Source: Bacteroidales bacterium
GTDB taxonomy: Bacteria; Bacteroidota; Bacteroidia; Bacteroidales; PXBB01
Assembly (NCBI GenBank): GCA_028698995.1
Contig: JAQVVM010000015.1
Location: forward strand, 1 to 64,000
Direction: 5' to 3'
Length of the DNA stretch: 64,000 bases
The notes beneath the pieces were generated by a model, which made no database searches, was not told where the DNA came from, and worked only from the letters and a program-made list of their open reading frames with translations. Made by a program: the position numbers and the translations under genes. Shown here piece after piece: positions 8,939 through 17,658 of this stretch; the first letter of the stretch is position 1; each line of letters starts with the position of its first letter.

Positions 8939-11900
8939 ATGAAAAACAAATTACGCTCTCAAATTGTTCTAATTGGTCTGTTTTTTTTATTTAAACCATT
9001 TCTTTTTGCTCAACCTTCTGAAACACAGTTTAACTGGACTCATCCACTCTCTTTTATTGAAAACAAAGGGCAGTTTGATGGCAGAAACTGGCAATCAACT
9101 CAAATAGAGTATGCTGTTGACTATAATGGTTTATATATATTATTTACAAAAAATGGCCTTACATATAGACTTAGTAAATTTGTCAGGAATCCAGGAAGGT
9201 CACGTGAGCGAAGACATGAACCCAAGAGACTTTGTCATAGCGAGTTGATTTCTGTAAATTGGCTTGGTGCAAATAGTAATGTTGAATTGATTGCCTCAGA
9301 TAAAATACAACCTTATTATTCCTATGCCATTAATAATCAAGAAACTGGTGAAGTTACAAATGAAAATTTCATCAATGGTTTCATGAAACTTCTTTATAAG
9401 AATTTATATAATAATATTGATGTTGAATATGTTAGCTATCCCGGGCAAGGAATAAAGTACAATATTTACTTACATCCGGGAGCAGATGCTTCTCAAATCA
9501 GTATGAAATATGAAGGCTTTCACACCCGGTACATTGATGAAAATGTTGAAATTGAGCTTACTTCCGATGGAAAAATTCACATGAAAGGCTCCCTGGGAGA
9601 AATAACAGAGTTAAGTCCTGTTGCCTTTTACGAGGATAATCATGAACCCGTTGGCATTTCTTACTCTTACGAAGAAGGTATTGTGAGTTTCAATATTGAT
9701 GATTACGACAATACCAGAAAACTTATTATTGATCCTTGGATTATTTCACCCGTATTAAATTCTTCAAATGCTGTTTGGGAAGTAGAAACAGATGCAGCCG
9801 GTAATATTTATGCAATTGGAGGAGAAACGCCAATGAAATTAAATAAATACAATAGTGCAGGCACACTACAATGGACATATTCTACACCATGGGATACAGC
9901 AGGTTACTGGCTTGGCACTATGGCTACCGACAATGCAGGAATAACTTATGTTACAGCAGGCACATCACCAAAAATTCAAAAGGTTTCAACTACCGGTAGT
10001 ATGTTGTGGAATAACTCTGGCCCCAATGCTTCTTGTGAATACTGGAGTATTACTTTTAACTGTGATAATACAAAGCTTATTGTTGGCGGTACTTATTTGC
10101 CCATTGCCATTGGATTTGATTTTTCTTCCGCAGTCTATAATATTAATGTAAGTAATGGTGCTGTGGCGGGGATTCAAACTTTTGATACGACAAATGTTAT
10201 GGGCATTGGTACATCACCTATCGAAATACGTGGTATTTCTGCTTCACGAAATGCTAAATATAATTTCCTTACTCATAATTCAGTGGGATTAATTACCCAG
10301 AACATTGGAAGTTGTCCGACAAATACCCCATTATATAAGGTACCACTTAACTATACCCTTGGTTATAAATGTGAGAATTATTTGCCAAGTACACAGAATG
10401 GTGGCGGTCTGAAAGCAATTATTTCAAACAATAATTTTGTTTATACCCATAGTGGGAGTCAGATACACAAAAGAGATCTGGCTACAGGTGCATTGATAAC
10501 ATCAGTAAACATAGCTGGTGGTCAAAGCAGCACTGTACTACTGGGCGCACTTGTAGTAAAAAACTGCGGACTCGATGTGGACGATTGTGGAAACGTATAT
10601 GCAGGTTCTTCAGACAGGGTTATCAAGTTTGATCAAGATTTGAATGTGTTAGCTCAGGAATTGACTGGTTTTACTGTATATGATTTAAGTGTTAACACAA
10701 ATGGAGAAGTTGTGGCTGTTGGTGCTGTCAACAATAATTCGGCTTCAGCCAGAGACGGTAAAATTCGATCCATTAATATGAGTTGCTGTGCTCAATATAA
10801 TCCTACCTGTTGTGATGCTACAATATGTCCTGCAGGACCTGTTTGTCACAATGCACCCGCCTTTAACCTTGTAGCAAATAGCCCTGGTGGTACTTGGAGC
10901 GGTCCAGGTATTACAAGTTCAACCCTAGGCACATTTGATCCTGCTGTGGCAGGTACCGGAAGCCACATGATTGTTTATACTTTGGCTTGTGGCAGCGATT
11001 CCACTCTAATAGTTGTTAATTATTGCGCCACTTTAACTCCTTGTGTTGAATTAAATGGAGATATTTCAGTATCCGGAGGTACTGCACCCTATACATGGCA
11101 ACAATGGATTCCTGCAGGAACCGTTACAATTACAGATCAAGCTTCTTGTGTATCCTGTGGTTATACATGGAATGCCCTAATCGGTCAGTGTCTGAATGGC
11201 ATGTTCCCTGCAACCTCTTGCACTGCTGCAGCACATTGGCAAAATTTCACAACGGGAACAACCATTACGCCTCCACCAAGCAATTCTTACCCTCTTCAGG
11301 TTATGGATGCCGGCAACAACGCTGCTTCAATTACAAGTTATGCTTCTCTTCAACCCTGCTCCAGTTGCCCAACGCTTACTATAATACCCTCAAATCAAGT
11401 CAATATTCTCTGTAATGGAGGAACAGATGGTAGCTTTAATGTCATAACATCAGGTGGATCAGGTCCTTATGATTATGTGCTTATGCAAGGGACAACAGCT
11501 ATAACTTCATTTAATGGCGTTACTGGTACTCAAAGTTTTACGGGTCTAGGTGCAGGATCTTACATCCTTAATGTGCTTGATAACGATTCTTGTCCTGGCT
11601 CAATACCTATAACAATAACAGAACCTACAGCTATAGATGCAGGCACACCATCGGTTGTTGACGCCAATTGTGGACAAAATAATGGTTCTGCTACTGTCAC
11701 TCCTTCGGGAGGTACACCAATTTACAGCTATGAATGGAATACAACTCCTGTTCAAACAACTGAGACAGCCTCAAATTTACCAGGAGGAACCTACACTGTT
11801 ACTATTACTGATGCCAATAGTTGTACAGTTACTACTGCAGTAACTGTTGGAAATATTGGCGCCCCAACATTACAAACTTCATTTACCGATGCAAGTTGTG

Positions 11901-13093
11901 GTCAGGCAAATGGATCAGCTACAGTTACTGCAACAGGTGGCTCAGGAACTTATACCTATCTTTGGAGCACAACACCTCCTCAAACAACTCAAACCGCCAC
12001 CAATATTACTGCAGGCACATACAGTGTTACGGTTGATGACGGGGTTTGTCCGGCCAGTGCGTCTGTTACAATTAATGATATTTCTATACCTATTTACGAT
12101 TCCATTCACAGTATTTTGGATGCCAATTGTAACAATCCTGTAGGTGGTGCTATTGTAACTGTTACTGGAGGTACACCTCCTTATAATTATGAATGGAGCA
12201 CCACACCTGTCCAAACAACACCAAACCTACAGAATGTAGGTCAGGGAACATATTCGGTAACCATTACAGACTCTCAGGGTTGTTCAACAACTTCAAGTGT
12301 CACTATAGGTGGAATTCCAGGTCCAACATTAACCATGTCTTCCACTAATGAACATTGTGATCAGGGTGATGGAACTGCAAGCTGTGTTGCCACAGGGGGT
12401 TCCGGAACTTATACTTATTTGTGGAGTAATCAGAGCACAAATACCTCAATATCACCTCTTTCAGCAGGAACCTATTCTATTACTGTTAATGATGGTAATT
12501 GTGATGCTTTTGCTTCTGTATCCATTAGCAATGTACCCGGACCCACAGCATCTTTCTCATATACCCCACAAATTATTACAAGTGATAATGCTGTTGTTAC
12601 GTTTACGGGAACTTCTTTAGGTAATATTAATAGTTGGGCATGGAGTTTTGGTGATGGCAATTCTTCAACAGCAGGAAACACTGTTATTCATGAATATGGG
12701 TTACAAGGCACTTATACGGTTGTTCTTACAGTAACTGATATTAATGGGTGCACAGACTCTGATTCCGGTCTCATTGTTGTCAATGAACCATTTTCAATTT
12801 ATATTCCAAACACCTTCACTCCTGATGGTGATGGTCTAAATGACGGCTTTGCCCCAATTGGAAAAAACATTGACCCAGACAATTTTGAAATGTATGTTTT
12901 TGACAGATGGGGTAGCATTATGTATCGAACTACCGAATGGCTTGGTGAAACTTGCAAAGCATGGAATGGCACCAAAAACAATAGTGGAACAGAAGAGGAT
13001 GTTGTTGTTGATGTATATACTTATCGGATTAAACTCAAATCCAATCTGGGACATGAGTATTCTTATATTGGCAGTGTAACACTTATTAAATAA
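8939..13093 (+). CDS. Giant secreted SprB-repeat/PKD protein, T9SS type B
   Basis: A 1384-residue cell-surface or secreted protein. In order: signal peptide (1-24, ending FLFAQ); an N-terminal domain with the FIENKGQ signature of large Bacteroidota surface proteins (DUF7948 type, about 36-280); a beta-propeller-like region (about 280-620) with repeated strands and turns; a cysteine-rich stretch (about 625-820); several SprB-type repeats (about 830-1190; pattern GGTPxYxYEWxTTPxQTT followed by GTYTVTITD); a PKD domain (about 1195-1285; WSFGDGNSS); and a C-terminal gliding-associated (CHU_C, type B) sorting domain from FSIYIPNTFTPDGDGLNDGF to the end. The type IX system would export it and the terminal domain would tether or release it. 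Role is probably adhesion. It stands alone behind its own promoter, at the place where ATP synthase genes might be expected. Confidence 0.88.
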   Translation: MKNKLRSQIVLIGLFFLFKPFLFAQPSETQFNWTHPLSFIENKGQFDGRNWQSTQIEYAVDYNGLYILFTKNGLTYRLSKFVRNPGRSRERRHEPKRLCHSELISVNWLGANSNVELIASDKIQPYYSYAINNQETGEVTNENFINGFMKLLYKNLYNNIDVEYVSYPGQGIKYNIYLHPGADASQISMKYEGFHTRYIDENVEIELTSDGKIHMKGSLGEITELSPVAFYEDNHEPVGISYSYEEGIVSFNIDDYDNTRKLIIDPWIISPVLNSSNAVWEVETDAAGNIYAIGGETPMKLNKYNSAGTLQWTYSTPWDTAGYWLGTMATDNAGITYVTAGTSPKIQKVSTTGSMLWNNSGPNASCEYWSITFNCDNTKLIVGGTYLPIAIGFDFSSAVYNINVSNGAVAGIQTFDTTNVMGIGTSPIEIRGISASRNAKYNFLTHNSVGLITQNIGSCPTNTPLYKVPLNYTLGYKCENYLPSTQNGGGLKAIISNNNFVYTHSGSQIHKRDLATGALITSVNIAGGQSSTVLLGALVVKNCGLDVDDCGNVYAGSSDRVIKFDQDLNVLAQELTGFTVYDLSVNTNGEVVAVGAVNNNSASARDGKIRSINMSCCAQYNPTCCDATICPAGPVCHNAPAFNLVANSPGGTWSGPGITSSTLGTFDPAVAGTGSHMIVYTLACGSDSTLIVVNYCATLTPCVELNGDISVSGGTAPYTWQQWIPAGTVTITDQASCVSCGYTWNALIGQCLNGMFPATSCTAAAHWQNFTTGTTITPPPSNSYPLQVMDAGNNAASITSYASLQPCSSCPTLTIIPSNQVNILCNGGTDGSFNVITSGGSGPYDYVLMQGTTAITSFNGVTGTQSFTGLGAGSYILNVLDNDSCPGSIPITITEPTAIDAGTPSVVDANCGQNNGSATVTPSGGTPIYSYEWNTTPVQTTETASNLPGGTYTVTITDANSCTVTTAVTVGNIGAPTLQTSFTDASCGQANGSATVTATGGSGTYTYLWSTTPPQTTQTATNITAGTYSVTVDDGVCPASASVTINDISIPIYDSIHSILDANCNNPVGGAIVTVTGGTPPYNYEWSTTPVQTTPNLQNVGQGTYSVTITDSQGCSTTSSVTIGGIPGPTLTMSSTNEHCDQGDGTASCVATGGSGTYTYLWSNQSTNTSISPLSAGTYSITVNDGNCDAFASVSISNVPGPTASFSYTPQIITSDNAVVTFTGTSLGNINSWAWSFGDGNSSTAGNTVIHEYGLQGTYTVVLTVTDINGCTDSDSGLIVVNEPFSIYIPNTFTPDGDGLNDGFAPIGKNIDPDNFEMYVFDRWGSIMYRTTEWLGETCKAWNGTKNNSGTEEDVVVDVYTYRIKLKSNLGHEYSYIGSVTLIK

Positions 13094-13262
13094 GTTTTTA
13101 GGAGCATCTGTCGCTTTTAGCTTTTACAGTATAAGATTCTCCCTATAATGGGGTAAGAGTACAATCACTTGGAAAAAATAATTACAAATTAATACCCTAA
13201 ATAATGGAGATTTGGCTGCCCTCAGACTATTATTAACCTCGGTAATTCTATAACCATAAACA

Positions 13263-13745
13263 CTAACAAATTTTCTTTCTCAACTGTTCTCTAAAATTCT
13301 CATAACCAAGTGTTTGCCAAAGTTTCTTTGCTCTGGTATTGTTTATAAGGCAATGTAGTTCAACATACTGCACCTTGTGTTTTTTAAAGAAATTATTAAT
13401 AATATAAGCTTCAAGAATTTTACTTACAGATTTCATTCTGTTACACTCTTCCACATATATGGACGAAATATATCCGTTCAGGCCCAAGGATGTAAAAGTG
13501 AAAAATCCCGGACGAATATCTCCGGCAATGAAACCCTGTATCTCATTTTCTTCTCTTGCAATGTAAATAATATGATAAGGGTCTGTGAGTTTTTCTTCAA
13601 AATAGTTAAGAAGTTTTTTAGTAATATTTTCATCGTATGTAAAATTAAATTCATTGCAATCGTATCGTAAATAGTTAATGAACTTCATATACAAATTAAC
13701 GAAAATAGGCAATTCTTCTTGTTTGAGGGTGGTAATTTGCATCAT
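13263..13745 (-). CDS. GNAT-family N-acetyltransferase
   Basis: A 160-residue cytoplasmic protein with the GNAT fold: beta-strand IIYIAREENEIQGFIAGDI, strand 4 GYISSIYVEECNRMKSVSKIL (motif A, where the usual R/Q-x-x-G-x-G/A loop is degenerate, reading CNRMKSVS), and the closing ELHCLINNTRAKKLWQTLGY segment, which is the classic motif B. It would transfer an acetyl group from acetyl-CoA to a small molecule or protein amine; the substrate is unknown. The gene starts 8 nt after the stop of the unrecognised protein upstream, and so appears to be the last member of the deoC-AOR operon. The altered acetyl-CoA loop lowers certainty about activity. Confidence 0.78.
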   Translation of the reverse strand: MMQITTLKQEELPIFVNLYMKFINYLRYDCNEFNFTYDENITKKLLNYFEEKLTDPYHIIYIAREENEIQGFIAGDIRPGFFTFTSLGLNGYISSIYVEECNRMKSVSKILEAYIINNFFKKHKVQYVELHCLINNTRAKKLWQTLGYENFREQLRKKIC

Positions 13746-13753
13746 TAAAAAAA

Positions 13754-14659
13754 TTAATTTGGTTCGTAGTTCTGAATTTGAACAAAATATTTTGGATCAG
13801 AATTTAAATAATATACTTGTGATGAACTTTGGTGTTGCTTATTATTATAAGTATGCTCTATTTTGTCAGTGAGTTCAAGTTTAGAGAAAAGAATGTTCAA
13901 AACTTTGCATGTACCACCAAAAACATGATACACTTTTGCAAATTCGCCAAAACATTTAAATTCATTTTCAGTTATGAGGCTTATTATTTGATTATAGCCA
14001 CCGGCTTCAGATATTAAAAACTTCTGAGCCATGATGCCCCTGCAAAAGGGGACATAGTGAACACCGGTTTTTGTAATTTTCTTACAACCGACAAAATTAG
14101 CAAAAGAAGCTTCCTTATTGGTGTCAGAAATATCAGGAACATAAAGCAATGTCTCATTTTCTTTAACAAATCCCCTTTTAAGTCCATTTTTTAAGATAAA
14201 TTTACTTGACCTATTTCGCAAATTACTTTCAAAAAAGACAAGTGAGATGTCTGAAAAATCCAAGCCATTGTAATTTAAAATTTCTTTGTAAGCTGGATGC
14301 AGCCTAAATTCTTTTTTAATAAACAAGCGCCCATTGTTATCAAGGCCCATGTCATTAATAAGAAAGGCTAAAGACGGATTAAGGTTTTTTTTTAGTGCGG
14401 AAATGTAAATTTTTACAGCAAAATCAAAAACAAAAGAAGTCAGTGTATTGGGTTTATGATAGATTTGTTTACCGTGCTGCTCAAGAGGATAATGACCCCC
14501 GTCAATAAGAATTTTATCTGTCAGTTTTTCGGAAACCAAAGAAAACAAATCACTCTGGGTTCTTAATGATTTCACATGACCTTCATTAATTAAAACATTT
14601 GAAAAATTATAATTCCATTTTTCACTCTGTATATCGTTAAAAAAATGGGTGTAATTCAT
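13754..14659 (-). CDS. Unrecognised protein in the AOR operon
   Basis: I do not recognise this 301-residue protein. I chose the ATG at 14659; the frame extends 13 codons further, but that would overlap the AOR gene. No signal peptide and no clear membrane helix, so probably cytoplasmic. It has repeated aromatic and basic segments and some short motifs that may be conserved: IDGGHYPLEQHGKQIYHKP (about 52-70), YVPFCRGIMAQKF (about 205-217) and FGGTCKVLNILF (about 252-263). These hold two cysteines and several histidines that could be catalytic or metal-binding. It is 19 nt downstream of the tungsten aldehyde oxidoreductase and 8 nt upstream of a GNAT, which suggests joint expression and perhaps a role in the same metabolism. 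No function is claimed. Confidence 0.75.
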   Translation of the reverse strand: MNYTHFFNDIQSEKWNYNFSNVLINEGHVKSLRTQSDLFSLVSEKLTDKILIDGGHYPLEQHGKQIYHKPNTLTSFVFDFAVKIYISALKKNLNPSLAFLINDMGLDNNGRLFIKKEFRLHPAYKEILNYNGLDFSDISLVFFESNLRNRSSKFILKNGLKRGFVKENETLLYVPDISDTNKEASFANFVGCKKITKTGVHYVPFCRGIMAQKFLISEAGGYNQIISLITENEFKCFGEFAKVYHVFGGTCKVLNILFSKLELTDKIEHTYNNKQHQSSSQVYYLNSDPKYFVQIQNYEPN

Positions 14660-14678
14660 TTTAAATATCAGAGAACAA

Positions 14679-16508
14679 TTATAGACCCAATTCTTCAAGT
14701 TTTTCTTTACAGGGTAAACCTTCTTTCGACCAGCCTCTGATGCTGTAATATTCCTGCAACAATGGCTGAAGGTCGATTTTTACACCTTTTGATTTTCCCG
14801 ACGGAAAAGGTTCATTTAAAATGCGATTTGGTAAGTTGTCATCTTTCTGAGTAAACCCTTCTCTATTGTTATACAATCTTTCTAGATTCCAGATCCTTTC
14901 TCCGGTTTTAAGGTATGCGTCAGCAGTAATCTCAACACCTGTAACAGCACTTAAGTATTGTGCATACAAACTTGGATTGAGCGCAAAGGCAGTAAAAAGA
15001 CAAACGCCCATAGAATCAATCATCGCGGTATTCTCCTGATACAGTTTAACCAACATGCTCTTTCCTTTACCTTCAAATCTGTCTATTGCGAAAGGAGTGG
15101 CAACACCTTCGGGTGCTACTGTATAGCAACGCAAATGGCAACCGCCTCTGTTGCTTGTGGCATAAGCAATACTCATTCCTTTAAAACCACGTGCATCATA
15201 AGCAGGAAGTTCAAGCCCCTTTACCTGCATGGCCAGTTCGGGATGTCCGTATTTTTCTGCCAGACGTTTACTACCCATGCTGATATATTTTCCAATACCT
15301 TCACCCTTGCCTGTTAGAATGCTGAGTTTTAGCATTGCTTCGGCATCACCGAATTTGAGTTCTCTGCCCAATGCATCATGAATAAGTTTCTGTGCATCAG
15401 CATCAAAATATCCTCTCTCCGAAAGCTCCATCGCGCATGCTATTGAGCTTCCCGCAGAAATGGTGTCTATGCCCAATTCATTGCAGTTGTAATTGGCGTT
15501 TACGATGGCTTCAAAATCACTGATGTTGCAAAGAGCTCCCAAAGACCACAAAGATTCAAATTCTGGCCCCTTACCGCTTCTTGTTGCTGTTTTGGATAAG
15601 TGTGCACAACCAATTGTGCATCCTCGGCAGGGCTCACTTTTAGTATAATATAATTCTTTAAAGGTTTCAGCAGAGATCGAGTCCACATCGTTAAAAACGC
15701 CTTCCTGGAAATTTTTTACCGGAAAAGCGCCATAACTATTGATAACCCTTGCCAGAGATGGTGTGCCATGTTCTTTTAACACGTCTTTTGTAAGAGGTGC
15801 TTCGCCTATGAAACTTTGCCAGCTTTTTTTAACCTCGTTGACTTTAGCTTCGTCTGCCACAGGTGTTTTATTTTCACCTGCCACAACAAGGGCTTTCAGG
15901 TTCTTGGAACCCATTACGGCTCCCATGCCTCCTCTGCCCAAAGCATGGTTTTTATCATTTATGATGCAGGCTAATAAAAGCTGTTCTTCTCCGGCCGGAC
16001 CAATGCACGAAACAGCTGCCTTTGATCCTGCTTCAGCAAGAAGTAAATCTGTTGTTTCCGGAATGTTTTTACCCCACAGATGACCGGCATTGCGAATCTC
16101 AACATCTTCTCCATTGACAAAAATATAACTGGGACCCGTTGCCTTGCCTTCGATGGCAATAACATCAAAACCTGTCGCTTTAAGAATAACTCCAAAGTGA
16201 CCTCCGGAGTTACAACCACCAACAGTTCCTGTCAGGGGTGATTTGGTTACAGCAGAAAACCGACTTGAAGTTGTGGCACCCGTACCGTTAAAAGGCCCTG
16301 TAACATAATAAATTGTATTGTTGGGACTAAGAGCGTCAGTTCCGGATGGAACTTCGTCATACAGTAGCTTTGTACCTAAACCTCTTCCACCAATGTAGTC
16401 TAATAATAGTTTTTCAGGAATATTTTCTTTCTGAACAGTTTTATTGCTGAGATTAATGCGAAGCAAACGACCATGATAACCGCCTTTAATTTTTTTATAT
16501 TCACTCAT
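14679..16508 (-). CDS. aor: Tungsten aldehyde:ferredoxin oxidoreductase (AOR)
   Basis: A 609-residue AOR-family enzyme that oxidises aldehydes to carboxylic acids with ferredoxin as acceptor, using a tungsten (or molybdenum) bis-pterin cofactor and a [4Fe-4S] cluster; oxygen-sensitive and cytoplasmic. The cluster ligands are visible as CRGCTIGC (C294, C297, C301) plus C503. The two pterin-binding motifs are DARGF (438-442) and DSMGVC (498-503), matching the family's DxxGL(D/C) pattern. The N-terminal domain GGYHGRLLRINL and GGRGLGTK is typical. Length is normal. Its gene follows deoC by 25 nt and precedes the unknown gene by 19 nt. DeoC makes acetaldehyde, a good AOR substrate, so coupling is plausible. 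It suggests anaerobic or microaerobic life. Confidence 0.95.
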   Translation of the reverse strand: MSEYKKIKGGYHGRLLRINLSNKTVQKENIPEKLLLDYIGGRGLGTKLLYDEVPSGTDALSPNNTIYYVTGPFNGTGATTSSRFSAVTKSPLTGTVGGCNSGGHFGVILKATGFDVIAIEGKATGPSYIFVNGEDVEIRNAGHLWGKNIPETTDLLLAEAGSKAAVSCIGPAGEEQLLLACIINDKNHALGRGGMGAVMGSKNLKALVVAGENKTPVADEAKVNEVKKSWQSFIGEAPLTKDVLKEHGTPSLARVINSYGAFPVKNFQEGVFNDVDSISAETFKELYYTKSEPCRGCTIGCAHLSKTATRSGKGPEFESLWSLGALCNISDFEAIVNANYNCNELGIDTISAGSSIACAMELSERGYFDADAQKLIHDALGRELKFGDAEAMLKLSILTGKGEGIGKYISMGSKRLAEKYGHPELAMQVKGLELPAYDARGFKGMSIAYATSNRGGCHLRCYTVAPEGVATPFAIDRFEGKGKSMLVKLYQENTAMIDSMGVCLFTAFALNPSLYAQYLSAVTGVEITADAYLKTGERIWNLERLYNNREGFTQKDDNLPNRILNEPFPSGKSKGVKIDLQPLLQEYYSIRGWSKEGLPCKEKLEELGL

Positions 16509-16533
16509 TTTATATTGGTTTTTAGGTTTCTAT

Positions 16534-17484
16534 TTAAAAATCTTTGTGTTTGCGGAATTCTTTATGTTGACACACCTGACAACGTTTGTTGCTGTATTCT
16601 CTCAAATCAACCCTGTGTTTTGATGTATGATGGTAAGGACAAATGATACAAGGAATAATACCTGCTTCAACCCAGCCTTCAGTGTTGTGTAAGAGCCAGC
16701 CCATCGTAGAAATAATGGCTAAGGGTCCGCTGGAACCAAACCTGAATTTATCGGGCGTTTGCAAAGAAGGGTCTTTAGCAGCTGCCCACATCAATCGCAT
16801 GGCTGTCATAGCATCTGAAATACCACCTGAAGCTTTGACACCTTTTGTGTTGCCTACAACTTGTCGCATAATCCACATGTGATCGGGCAATGCACCAAAA
16901 GCATCCATGCCTGTTGAGTTCTTAATAAAATCGGCTTTTGATTCCGCTACAATTTCGGAAATAGCCCATACTTCTTCCTCTGTGAGTTCTGATGAACGAA
17001 CAATAACTTTTACCAATTCTCCGTCAGCGGCCTGACAAACAGCATTAATTTCATCTAAAGCATATTTATGATCACGCTTAAAACGTCCTACATTTATTAC
17101 CATATCAAGCTCCATTTTCCCTTTCCCTTCGCCACGTAATTCGCGGTTTTTTTTGACAACATGCTCTGTCTGTTGGGCTTTTGAGTCTATGTCAATCTTT
17201 CCTAAAGGAAAATCTATAACATAACAATTTTTAACACCACTGCCTTTAAGTAATACCGGCAAAATATCAGCCGATTCAACAGGATTGACACAAACTGAGG
17301 CACAATGATGCGTAATAGCCCACTCAGCCATTTTTTTCATCTTGGGCTCCTGAGTGTCGGCTTTCAGGTCTGTTACATCAATAAAATGAGCTAGTTTTTC
17401 GGGTGTAAATCTCTTGATTAACTGAATAAGTTCCTCTTTATTAATATCAACCAAAGGAGGTCTGTTTGGAATAAATTGTGACAT
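16534..17484 (-). CDS. deoC: Deoxyribose-phosphate aldolase with Cys-rich tail
   Basis: DeoC splits 2-deoxy-D-ribose 5-phosphate into acetaldehyde and glyceraldehyde 3-phosphate (deoxynucleoside breakdown). The class I aldolase residues are present: Asp127 in MELDMVINVG, the Schiff-base Lys188 in ADFIKNSTGM, and Lys217 in GVKASGG. At 316 residues it is longer than the usual 220-260 aa; the extra length is at both ends. The C-terminal tail (about 275-316) has two CxxC pairs (CIIC at 279-282, CQVC at 302-305) plus histidines at 285, 286, 290 and 307, resembling a metal-binding ribbon. It is first in the operon with AOR 25 nt downstream. The tail's role, structural zinc or contact with a redox partner, is inference. 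Confidence 0.93.
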   Translation of the reverse strand: MSQFIPNRPPLVDINKEELIQLIKRFTPEKLAHFIDVTDLKADTQEPKMKKMAEWAITHHCASVCVNPVESADILPVLLKGSGVKNCYVIDFPLGKIDIDSKAQQTEHVVKKNRELRGEGKGKMELDMVINVGRFKRDHKYALDEINAVCQAADGELVKVIVRSSELTEEEVWAISEIVAESKADFIKNSTGMDAFGALPDHMWIMRQVVGNTKGVKASGGISDAMTAMRLMWAAAKDPSLQTPDKFRFGSSGPLAIISTMGWLLHNTEGWVEAGIIPCIICPYHHTSKHRVDLREYSNKRCQVCQHKEFRKHKDF

Positions 17485-17532
17485 TTTTGCTCTCTTTTAT
17501 TTATAATTACTAATACTGTCCTTTTTCTTCTA

Positions 17533-17540
17533 CAAAAATA
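17533..17540 (-). promoter_or_regulatory. Putative -7 element of the deoC-AOR operon
   Basis: On the minus strand this reads TATTTTTG, matching TAnnTTTG, about 50 nt before the deoC start at 17484. No convincing -33 TTG was found at 19-21 nt, so confidence is limited. Confidence 0.4.
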
Positions 17541-17619
17541 AAACTTTTGTTTTGAAATGTCGTTTTTTTTAGAAATGAATTTCTATTTTAAATTCCAAAC
17601 AAGGCCATTTATTCTTTTG

Positions 17620-17627
17620 TATATTTG
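17620..17627 (+). promoter_or_regulatory. Putative -7 element of ftsK
   Basis: TATATTTG matches TAnnTTTG exactly, 32 nt before the ATG at 17659. It helps decide the ftsK start, because the longest open frame begins upstream of it at 17557. Confidence 0.5.
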
Positions 17628-17658
17628 CAATTATTATTTAAATAATCTGATTTTTTTA

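Noticed and set aside
11095-12620. Several overlapping frames on both strands in the SprB-repeat part of the giant protein
   Set aside because: They follow the repeat's skewed codon use and lie wholly inside a well-supported 4-kb gene with a signal peptide and sorting domain.
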